Notes under the pieces: generated by a model | What the model saw: only the letters and a program-made list of their open reading frames with translations | Told to the model about the DNA's origin: nothing | The model's database searches: none | Shown here: positions 21,804-28,639 of the stretch, piece by piece | Layout of the letters: each line of letters starts with the position of its first letter | Position numbering within the stretch: the first letter of the stretch is position 1 | Made by a program: the position numbers and the translations under genes | Virus record (IMG/VR): IMGVR_UViG_3300046002_005253 | Coordinates: 1-28,912 of that record | Length of the DNA: 28,912 nt | DNA from: a virus | Reading direction: 5' to 3' (one strand)

Positions 21804-22241
21804 ATGAAAAAACTCCTAACACTTTTGCTCCTAGTGCCTGTGCTGGCCATAGCACAACCCAAACAGCGTCCCGGCGTGACCTATGACGCTGTGATCACCA
21901 GAGTAATTGACGGTGACACCGTGGCTTTTCAGGCAGACTTTTTGCCCGCCCCACTCAAAAAAGAACTCAGCATTCGTGTGTACGGAGTTGATACTCCAGA
22001 AAAAGGATTTCGTGCAGCATGCCCGTCAGAAGCTGCTCGCGGCGAAGCTGCGAGTGCATTTACCAAGAATGCAATTGCCACGTCTACCAAACGTCAAGTC
22101 ACGCTAATTGACTGGGACAAGTATGGTGGTCGTGTGCTGGGTGATGTACTGCTGAATGGACAAAGCCTACGAGCCATGCTGATACAAAATGGATTTGCAC
22201 GAGAATACTACGGCGAAGCAAAACAAAGCTGGTGTAATTAA
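21804..22241 (+). CDS. Staphylococcal-nuclease-like protein with signal peptide
   Basis: The 145-residue product starts MKKLLTLLLLVPVLAIA, a clear Sec signal peptide with probable cleavage before Gln18. The rest is an SNase domain with all key residues: Asp38 in VIDGDTV, Arg58 in IRVYGVDTPE, Asp63-Thr64, Glu66 and Arg110 in YGGRVLGDV, equivalent to D21, R35, D40-T41, E43 and R87 of the staphylococcal enzyme. It should cut DNA and RNA with Ca2+ outside the cytoplasm. ATG 21804 is chosen because the hydrophobic core follows at once; the longer frame would bury it. A periplasmic nuclease could recycle released nucleic acid or destroy competing incoming DNA, which is inference. It stands 13 bases after the structural gene. 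Confidence 0.88.
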   Translation: MKKLLTLLLLVPVLAIAQPKQRPGVTYDAVITRVIDGDTVAFQADFLPAPLKKELSIRVYGVDTPEKGFRAACPSEAARGEAASAFTKNAIATSTKRQVTLIDWDKYGGRVLGDVLLNGQSLRAMLIQNGFAREYYGEAKQSWCN

Positions 22242-22261
22242 TCTTTCAATCAAATTGGGCA

Positions 22262-22269
22262 TGTAAATA
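22262..22269 (+). promoter_or_regulatory. Late-type promoter motif before the radical SAM gene
   Basis: TGTAAATA followed by CTAC and the ATG at 22274. There is no Shine-Dalgarno, so this too would give a leaderless transcript. Confidence 0.5.
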
Positions 22270-22273
22270 CTAC

Positions 22274-23416
22274 ATGAGCAATTTCTACTGTGCAGCCCCC
22301 TGGCGAGGCCTACATATCAATCCGCAAGGTAATGTAAAAACCTGCTGTGCCGGCGACCCCAATATGTTGGGCAACTTGAACAGCCTGAGCATTGAGCAAA
22401 TTCTCAACGGTGATCTCATGAAAGAGATCCGGGCCAATTTAGCACAGGGTCAGCCGCATGAATATTGCAGCAACTGTGTCAAAGCTGAACGATTAGGTGC
22501 AGATTCAGAACGTGCTTGGCACAACAATGTAAATCTCAACTTTGATTATGCTGCTGCTGGCACAGAATATCACTACCCTGTGATTGTGGATGTACGCTGG
22601 AACACCACGTGTAATTTGAGTTGTAACTACTGTGCTCCAACATGCAGCTCAAAGTGGGCCAGCTTAAAAAATATACCTTTCAAATCAGGAGCACGTCCTT
22701 ATTACGACCAAGTGTGCGACTTTATCGAACAGCATCAAGAGCACATACACGAAGTAGCATTAGTAGGTGGTGAGCCATTACTACTGCCTGAAAATAATCG
22801 ACTGTTAGACGTAATACCTCAAGATGCTATTGTTACACTGATTACCAACATGAGTGTGGATCTTGAAAACAACAAAATATTTCAAAAGCTAGCACAACGC
22901 AAACGTGTGGGCTGGAGCATGAGCTTTGACAACATAGGCCTGCGTCTTGAGTATGTGCGACATGGTGCCAGCTGGCCTTTGATACAAAAGAATCTGGCCA
23001 CGATTAAAAATCTAATGCAAACACAAGGACACTGGGGAGGTATACATGCAGTATACAATATCTACAATGCCACTCGCGTTTGTGAATTTAGGCAATTTGC
23101 TCAAGATGCTGGTGTTACTGTGTTGTGGCAGAACTTGTTTCAGCCTGATTACTTGGATCCATTCTTGCACGGTCCAGCAGTTGCAGCAGCAGCCGCAGAC
23201 GAAATTCAAAAGTTTTATATGTCTGGACAAGCAACTGCGGCTGAACGTACATTCTTTGACAACTCTCTAGCCATGTACCGAGCAATCACTGCTGCTGTAC
23301 CTGGCATAGAACACAAATTCAAACAACACATTCATGATATTGAAAATCAATATCACACAGATCAAACAGGAAATTTTGTTCAGTTATGGCCTGAGCTGGA
23401 GCACTTATGCAAATAA
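22274..23416 (+). CDS. Radical SAM protein of the twitch-domain type
   Basis: The 380-residue protein has two Cys-rich parts. Residues 5-70 (YCAAPWRGLHINPQGNVKTCC ... EYCSNCVKAE) hold C6, C24, C25, C65 and C68, a SPASM/twitch-like site for an auxiliary iron-sulfur cluster placed before the core. Then comes the radical SAM motif C113-x3-C117-x2-C120 in TCNLSCNYC, followed by GGEPLLL (165-171) for SAM binding. Such enzymes start reactions with a 5'-deoxyadenosyl radical and often modify peptides or RNA; the substrate here is unknown. It begins behind a late-type motif without a ribosome-binding site. An SGNH-like gene follows 65 bases later, then terminase. Confidence 0.88.
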   Translation: MSNFYCAAPWRGLHINPQGNVKTCCAGDPNMLGNLNSLSIEQILNGDLMKEIRANLAQGQPHEYCSNCVKAERLGADSERAWHNNVNLNFDYAAAGTEYHYPVIVDVRWNTTCNLSCNYCAPTCSSKWASLKNIPFKSGARPYYDQVCDFIEQHQEHIHEVALVGGEPLLLPENNRLLDVIPQDAIVTLITNMSVDLENNKIFQKLAQRKRVGWSMSFDNIGLRLEYVRHGASWPLIQKNLATIKNLMQTQGHWGGIHAVYNIYNATRVCEFRQFAQDAGVTVLWQNLFQPDYLDPFLHGPAVAAAAADEIQKFYMSGQATAAERTFFDNSLAMYRAITAAVPGIEHKFKQHIHDIENQYHTDQTGNFVQLWPELEHLCK

Positions 23417-23481
23417 CACCTGATTTAAAACTTAATTTACTTTGGGTAGAAAATATATTTCAGCAAGAAACATAACACCTT

Positions 23482-24252
23482 ATGAATACTTCTTTATTCC
23501 TCAACGACACCCCTCCATACCAGTACAATTATGCCCACAGAGAACGGACTATACATTGGAACGGGACTGATACCTTAGAACTTTATGAAAAAAATATGCA
23601 AAAAAGTTCAACTCATAATTTGTTGCACAAACTAGGCTGGATCGATTCCGTGGTCGAATATTCATACAATAGTCATGGCTACAGATGCAAAGAATTTGAT
23701 AACAGGCCATGTGCTCTGGCATTGGGATGCAGTTTTACTGAAGGAACAGGATTGCATACAGAGCAAACCTGGCCGCATATACTATCTTCTATGTTGGATT
23801 TGACAGTGTGGAATTTAGGCAGCGGTGGAGCCTCAATTGACACTGTGTTTAGAATTCTGGAACACTATATTAACAGATTGAAGCCAACATCTATTTTTCT
23901 TTTGATACCACCTGAATCAAGATTTGAGTATTGTGACATTCACACCGGATTTCCTATAATACAAATTGGATGTCTAGGTCAGCATGACAGCTTTGCCAAA
24001 GAGTGGTTATCCCAACCATTCAATGGCATTTACAACACAAAAAAAACCATGTTTGCCATTGAACAAATATGTGCAAACTATAATATTCCGCTATTTGCAT
24101 GTTCGTCCAAGGGTGCAACTGAAAATCATTCTGGATATGGCCAGGTTGATCTTGCTAGAGATCTTATGCACCCCGGAGAACTTTATCAAAAATACATAGC
24201 TGATGTTATGTATTTGCAACATCAAACAAACATTGAATCTACTAGATCATGA
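23482..24252 (+). CDS. Second SGNH-hydrolase-like protein
   Basis: The 256-residue protein has about 75 N-terminal residues with SYNSHGYRCKEFD, a lead-in seen in some SGNH-like proteins. Then comes ALGCSFTEGTGL with Ser84 (block I), VWNLGSGGASIDTVFRIL (block II) and a C-terminal DLMHPG with Asp227 and His230 (block V). Block III is not standard: LLIPPESRFEY stands where GxN is usual, so the oxyanion Asn may be missing or supplied elsewhere. No signal peptide is present. No clear ribosome-binding site precedes ATG 23482. The base composition is somewhat richer in A and T than the terminase gene. It ends by ATGA overlap with gp17, tying its translation to the packaging motor. Substrate unknown. 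Confidence 0.75.
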   Translation: MNTSLFLNDTPPYQYNYAHRERTIHWNGTDTLELYEKNMQKSSTHNLLHKLGWIDSVVEYSYNSHGYRCKEFDNRPCALALGCSFTEGTGLHTEQTWPHILSSMLDLTVWNLGSGGASIDTVFRILEHYINRLKPTSIFLLIPPESRFEYCDIHTGFPIIQIGCLGQHDSFAKEWLSQPFNGIYNTKKTMFAIEQICANYNIPLFACSSKGATENHSGYGQVDLARDLMHPGELYQKYIADVMYLQHQTNIESTRS

Positions 24253-25829
24253 GCAAAGTTCTCGACACAGTACTGGTCAAAGCACCACATCGAAAAGAAA
24301 CATACACAGAGACCGAACTTGAGGAGTTTGCCAAATGTGCAGATCCCATCAACGGCCCTATGTATTTCTTGAACAACTTCTTTAACATCCAACATCCTGT
24401 CCGGGGCAAGATGCTGTATCATCCTTTTGAATATCAGAAACGACTGATCAACAACTATCATACCAATAGATTTTCAATATCACTAATGCCACGACAAACA
24501 GGTAAAAGTACCAGCGCTGCTGGTTACTTGCTATGGTACGCTATGTTTGTTCCTGATGCGACTATTCTGATAGCAGCACACAAATATCTAGGTGCCCAGG
24601 AGATCATGCAGCGTATTCGTTATGCATACGAGCTGTGCCCTAACCATATCAGAGCAGGCGCCACAAGTTACAACAAAGGATCTCTAGAGTTTGACAACGG
24701 CTCACGTATTGTATCACAAACCACTACTGAAAATACTGGTCGTGGTATGAGTATTACACTGCTGTATCTGGATGAGTTTGCCTTCGTGCGGCCCACAATT
24801 GCCAAGGAGTTTTGGACTTCCATCACGCCAACACTTAGTACTGGTGGTAAAGCTATTATCACAAGTACTCCCAACAGTGACGAAGATCAGTTTGCCTACA
24901 TCTGGAAAGGCGCTCTCAAAACTGAAGATGAATTTGGTAATCAACGAGCCAACGGTCTTGGCATCAATGGCTTCAAAGCGTTTCGTGCATTTTGGCGTGA
25001 GCATCCGGATCGTGATGATGCCTGGGCAGAAGAACAGCGCTCTCAGCTGGGAGATGAACGATTCCGTCGAGAGATGGATTGTGACTTCGTTATCAATGAC
25101 GAAACACTGATCTCTCCACTCAAGCTACTAGAACTAGAAGGCATAGAACCCACTCACAAACTGGGCCAAGTTCGATGGTACAAGCCCATACGCAAGGACA
25201 AGATGTACATTGTTGCTCTAGATCCTAGCTTGGGCACAGGTGGTGACCCCAGTGCTATACAGGTGTTTGAAGCAGACACAACAGAGCAAGTGGCTGAGTG
25301 GCGCCATAACAAAACTGATGTGCCCACGCAGGTCAAAATCCTTGCAGACATTGTAAAAGAGATTCACTCAGTAACCAAGGACAGTAAAAGTGTGTACTAT
25401 TCTGTAGAAAATAATACACTAGGAGAAGCAGCACTGATCAGCATCAACGAATACGGTGAAGAAAACATCCCGGGCTACTTCCTAAGCGACAACAGTGTGC
25501 AAGGCAGCAGCGGGCGCAGGATCCGCAAGGGCTTTACTACCACAAACAAAAGCAAGATTTCTGCTTGCAGCAAGTTAAAAATTCTGATAGAATCTGGGCG
25601 TATGAAAATTTACAGCAAACCCTTGTTGAGTGAGCTCAAGAACTTTGTGGCAAACGGGTCTAGCTATGCTGCCAAACCCGGAGAAACAGACGATCTTGTT
25701 ATGGCCAGCTTGCTTGTAACTCGTATGCTAATGCTGCTGCAAACATATCATTCAGATCTGGACAGTCATATTAGAGATCACTCGGACAACATGATAGAAC
25801 CCATGCCCTTTATCAGTATAATGAGGTGA
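24249..25829 (+). CDS. 17: Terminase large subunit, T4 gp17-like
   Basis: All motor and nuclease motifs are present in 526 residues: Walker A MPRQTGKST (K86), Walker B LLYLDE (D175, E176), coupling motif ITSTPN (204-209), then nuclease acids Asp325 in ALDPSLGTGGD, Glu387 in VENNTLGEA and Asp481-Asp482 in GETDDLV. The protein pumps and cuts concatemeric phage DNA at the portal. T4 gp17 has 610 residues; the copy here is compact at the N-terminus. The gene starts by ATGA overlap with the SGNH-like gene and is separated by about 8.5 kb from gp16. The stop lies within a long-range inverted repeat (25810-25860). Confidence 0.95.
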   Translation: MSKVLDTVLVKAPHRKETYTETELEEFAKCADPINGPMYFLNNFFNIQHPVRGKMLYHPFEYQKRLINNYHTNRFSISLMPRQTGKSTSAAGYLLWYAMFVPDATILIAAHKYLGAQEIMQRIRYAYELCPNHIRAGATSYNKGSLEFDNGSRIVSQTTTENTGRGMSITLLYLDEFAFVRPTIAKEFWTSITPTLSTGGKAIITSTPNSDEDQFAYIWKGALKTEDEFGNQRANGLGINGFKAFRAFWREHPDRDDAWAEEQRSQLGDERFRREMDCDFVINDETLISPLKLLELEGIEPTHKLGQVRWYKPIRKDKMYIVALDPSLGTGGDPSAIQVFEADTTEQVAEWRHNKTDVPTQVKILADIVKEIHSVTKDSKSVYYSVENNTLGEAALISINEYGEENIPGYFLSDNSVQGSSGRRIRKGFTTTNKSKISACSKLKILIESGRMKIYSKPLLSELKNFVANGSSYAAKPGETDDLVMASLLVTRMLMLLQTYHSDLDSHIRDHSDNMIEPMPFISIMR

Positions 25830-25860
25830 TAAATAAAGGTGTAGTTCGCGATACTGATAA
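25810..25860. repeat. 10-bp inverted repeat around the gp17 stop codon
   Basis: TTATCAGTAT (25810-25819) and ATACTGATAA (25851-25860) are perfect reverse complements separated by 31 bases. The interval contains the gp17 stop (25827-25829) and a late-type octamer. Nested within the right side, GTAGTT (25841-25846) can instead pair with AACTAC further downstream, so two alternative folds exist. Confidence 0.6.
25828..25835 (+). promoter_or_regulatory. T4-late-type promoter before the HNH gene
   Basis: GATAAATA, one base from the T4 octamer, overlapping the gp17 stop and 62 bases before the HNH ATG. A GGAGG lies at 25883-25887, ten bases before that ATG. Confidence 0.55.
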
Positions 25861-25897
25861 TATCCAACTACTCTAACGCCGTGGAGGGCATCAGCAA

Positions 25898-26572
25898 ATG
25901 TATTTACAAAATAAGTATACCATCTGGTATAATAAAATTATTAAAAACGCACAATCAAGACAGTTGCCGGCGGGCACCTATTCTGAAAAACACCACATTG
26001 TGCCTAAAAGTTTAGGTGGCAGCAACGACCGGTGTAATCTAGTAAAGCTCACAGCAAAGGAACATTATATATGTCACTTATTGCTACCAAAGATGACTGA
26101 AAAATCAGCAAAGCGTAGTATGTGCCATGCTTTATGGAAAATAGTAAACCAGCACAGGGATTACCAATCTAGATACAAAGTTACTGCCCGGATGTACGAA
26201 ACCATCAAGCAGTTGAATTCAAAAGCGCTATCAGTTGCTAATACAGGTAAACCTAATTTAGCAGCCCGTGGTAAAACACTAGGTCCCGAGCAAAGAGAAA
26301 AAATACGACAAACCCTGCTGCATAGGAACTATAAAGGTGTGCCTAAACCCACAAAACAATGTGCTCACTGCGGGCAAGTGTTTGCTGGGCATATAATAAA
26401 TAGGTTCCACAATGATAAATGTAAATCGTTGTTAGGCTCCTCACCTAAGAAAGAAAAGGTAGCGTGGAACAAAGGTTTAACAAAAGAAACAGACGCCCGA
26501 CTGGCAGCATTAGGCGATACTTTGTCAAACGTGATGAGTGGGGTTAAACGAGGTTCATACAAGAAACGCTAA
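25898..26572 (+). CDS. HNH homing-type endonuclease, free-standing
   Basis: The 224-residue protein has an N-terminal HNH nuclease: YSEKHHIVPKSLGGSNDRCN then LVKLTAKEHYICH (His32-His33, Asn47, His56, His60). A basic middle follows, then a possible zinc finger (C-x2-C in QCAHCGQVF with a later His and Cys). A NUMOD3-like DNA-binding repeat, EKVAWNKGLTKETDARL, lies near 187-204. This layout is typical of phage homing endonucleases. It sits between gp17 and the 624-residue gene with its own leader. gp17 is intact and no intron core is seen, so it is a free-standing gene rather than intron-borne. Its codons are more A/T-rich than those of gp17, consistent with separate origin. Confidence 0.88.
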   Translation: MYLQNKYTIWYNKIIKNAQSRQLPAGTYSEKHHIVPKSLGGSNDRCNLVKLTAKEHYICHLLLPKMTEKSAKRSMCHALWKIVNQHRDYQSRYKVTARMYETIKQLNSKALSVANTGKPNLAARGKTLGPEQREKIRQTLLHRNYKGVPKPTKQCAHCGQVFAGHIINRFHNDKCKSLLGSSPKKEKVAWNKGLTKETDARLAALGDTLSNVMSGVKRGSYKKR

Positions 26573-26575
26573 ATA
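26568..26575 (+). promoter_or_regulatory. Late-type promoter motif before the 624-residue gene
   Basis: GCTAAATA overlapping the HNH stop, followed by seven bases and ATG 26583, with no ribosome-binding site. Confidence 0.5.
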
Positions 26576-26582
26576 CACTACC

Positions 26583-28457
26583 ATGGCACAAGAACAGAAT
26601 ATTTCAACACAGCTAGACAACCTATTGGTTACACGCAATTTCTCCCCAGAAATGCTGGATCGATCAGGTCAGCCGTCAGAAGCAGAAGACGCTAAAACAT
26701 TTACGTTTGACTATGTAAGCGGCAGCGGCAAAAACTACGGTACCATGGTCATTATCCTAGACTCTGAAAACGACATGAAAGTGTTTTACGGTGACAATCT
26801 GGGTAGAGCCATGGAAGGTGACGACAAGGACGAGTTCTTTGACTTTCAACAACATCTCAGCAAGTTTGCCAGAATGCATCGCTGGACCTACAGTGCCAAA
26901 GACCTAAATCAACTCAAGCACACCATGCAAGGACTTGCTGCTATTCAAGAAGGCTTGTTCGAAGGCTACTACGGCACACGCAAGATCAGCTATACCGGTA
27001 ACCCCACTGAAGCCAGATTGATGATCAAACACAATCGCACTCTGGGCGAAGCAGATGCTCGTTTCCGTTATGTTGAAAGTTTGTTTATTGAAACAGCAGA
27101 CAATGAACGCTTTAAACTAAGTTTCAAGAACTTAGCTGGCGGCCGTGCCATGCTAGAGCATGTGCGGCAAGGCGGCAATCCGTATGATGTTCGCGGTGTA
27201 CACATTGCTGAAATAGTAAACGAAATTGGTACACTGAATAGATTCAATCGTGCCAGTGCCAGCCGTATGCTAGAAGGCGTCACAAAAGAATTGGTTACAG
27301 AAGCACAGACCTATTACAAGAGTCTGCGTGAAAATATGAAACGCTTGTCTAGTCCTCGTGGCTACACTGCGTATTTTGAAACTTGGCATCCTGCTACCAT
27401 TGACGAACAACAAGAGCTAGTAGAAGATATCAAAACACTGTTTATTGAACAGACCCTGGACACACGAATTGAGGCAGCACTGCCACTACTGGCCAGAATA
27501 CAACAACAAGGAAATGCAATGAAAGAAGCACAGATTTTTGAAAACTGGATCAACAACATGTCCGAAGGTACTTGGAACTTGCCTGAGACTCCAGAACAAT
27601 TGAACAAGCTCAAAGAGCTCATGACTACCGAACTGATTGTAGGGCCAGATGCTACTAATGCCACAGAAGTGCTGTATGACATTGTAGGCGATGACGTACT
27701 GTTTGATCGGTTGAGTGAATTGGCCGAGCGTGATCCGCGTGCCAATGTATGGAATGATACCGAAGTAATGGAACGATTGAGAGAACTGGGCATCGATCTT
27801 CCAGAACCAACTGAGCCCGTGGCACAAGAGCCCGCACTTGACGCAGCAGCACCGGTTGCCGCAGCAGAACCTGCACCAGTAGCACCTCCTGTGGCAGAAC
27901 AGCTCAACAAGATACGCAAAGATGCAGGATTACCTGTGGTTGAATCCATACTGGACGAGTCTGGCGAAACAATTGATCACATCCTGAATCGTTTCAAACA
28001 CGAAGTTAGTCAATTCAAAGCAGGGGAAGAATTGGATTCTGACCTGTATGAAGCCTTGTTTGATTACTACTCGGACCGCGGCGACATGCCATATGGTATT
28101 GCCAAAGCACGTACCGGCGATCCAATTACCTGGGTAAGCGACAAGTTGAATGGCTACCTGGGTATCGACGAAGCAGACAATATGGCCACGTTCGTCGAAA
28201 CACCACTAGATGAAGTGTTTGGTATGCCTGTGGTTGGCGAAGCTGCTGATTGCAACATGACCACAGAAGGCAATTTCTGCCCCGAACACGGCTTAGCCGA
28301 ATGTGGCGGAATGATGGAAATGGGCACAGTAGCAGGCGGCATTGCTCCTGTAATGGGAGAAGCTGGCCAGGACCCAATGGACCATCGCGGTGCAGTCACA
28401 GACAGTTTTTACGAATCAGCTTTGGCAAGAATAAAATCACTGGCTTTGCTCAAGTAA
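26583..28457 (+). CDS. Conserved-type phage protein of unknown function next to gp32
   Basis: The 624-residue protein starts at ATG 26583 (MAQEQNISTQLDNLLVTRNF), just after a late-type motif; the frame upstream belongs to the end of the HNH gene. It has an alpha/beta N-terminal part (TFDYVSGSGKNYGTMVIILD, FYGDNLGRAM). A region of about 120-260 reads EGYYGTRKISYTGNPTEARLM and continues with FNRASASRMLEGV. A long helical middle follows, then a Pro/Ala linker near 415-440, and an acidic C-terminal part with a Cys/His motif (CNMTTEGNFCPEHGLAECGG). From memory, related proteins sit beside gp32 or structural genes in aquatic T4-like phages without known role. It is probably a virion or DNA-associated protein; this is not established. 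Confidence 0.82.
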   Translation: MAQEQNISTQLDNLLVTRNFSPEMLDRSGQPSEAEDAKTFTFDYVSGSGKNYGTMVIILDSENDMKVFYGDNLGRAMEGDDKDEFFDFQQHLSKFARMHRWTYSAKDLNQLKHTMQGLAAIQEGLFEGYYGTRKISYTGNPTEARLMIKHNRTLGEADARFRYVESLFIETADNERFKLSFKNLAGGRAMLEHVRQGGNPYDVRGVHIAEIVNEIGTLNRFNRASASRMLEGVTKELVTEAQTYYKSLRENMKRLSSPRGYTAYFETWHPATIDEQQELVEDIKTLFIEQTLDTRIEAALPLLARIQQQGNAMKEAQIFENWINNMSEGTWNLPETPEQLNKLKELMTTELIVGPDATNATEVLYDIVGDDVLFDRLSELAERDPRANVWNDTEVMERLRELGIDLPEPTEPVAQEPALDAAAPVAAAEPAPVAPPVAEQLNKIRKDAGLPVVESILDESGETIDHILNRFKHEVSQFKAGEELDSDLYEALFDYYSDRGDMPYGIAKARTGDPITWVSDKLNGYLGIDEADNMATFVETPLDEVFGMPVVGEAADCNMTTEGNFCPEHGLAECGGMMEMGTVAGGIAPVMGEAGQDPMDHRGAVTDSFYESALARIKSLALLK

Positions 28458-28465
28458 CATAAATA
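28458..28465 (+). promoter_or_regulatory. T4-late-type promoter upstream of gp32
   Basis: CATAAATA, one base from the T4 octamer, directly after the stop of the 624-residue gene. A transcript from here would begin with the stem-loop series described next and run into gp32. Confidence 0.6.
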
Positions 28466-28473
28466 AAACAAAG

Positions 28474-28561
28474 AAGTGTGTGTAGTGGCACACATTTCCG
28501 TAAACAACTAGATAGGCAAAATTCTCTACCGTAATGGTAGGAAACACAGACAGGCTGTGTT
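28474..28561 (+). promoter_or_regulatory. Three consecutive stem-loops in the gp32 leader
   Basis: Hairpin 1: AAGTGTGTG (28474-28482) with CACACATTT (28489-28497), one G-U pair. Hairpin 2: TCTACC (28525-28530) with GGTAGG (28536-28541), one G-U pair. Hairpin 3: AACACAG (28543-28549) with CTGTGTT (28555-28561), perfect. With the fourth hairpin at 28582-28606 they form a folded RNA of about 135 bases between a late-type promoter and gp32. It may be a regulatory leader or a separate small RNA. Confidence 0.55.
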
Positions 28562-28581
28562 AAAATAACCTTGTAGGCAAC

Positions 28582-28606
28582 ATTTAAGCAAGTCTTAAAT
28601 TTTTTT
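28582..28606 (+). terminator. AT-rich hairpin with T7 tract just upstream of gp32
   Basis: ATTTAAG (28582-28588), loop CAAGT, CTTAAAT (28594-28600), followed by T residues to 28606. This has the form of a weak intrinsic terminator. It also lies 40-58 bases before the gp32 ATG, where T4 gene 32 mRNA carries its autoregulatory pseudoknot. The loop CAAG can pair with CTTG at 28570-28573. Confidence 0.5.
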
Positions 28607-28639
28607 AATCATATTAACGCACATGAAAGGCAACACAAT

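Noticed and set aside
25830-26572. Group I intron carrying the HNH gene
   Set aside because: gp17 is complete with all nuclease motifs and its own stop, and no paired intron core or split downstream exon is seen.
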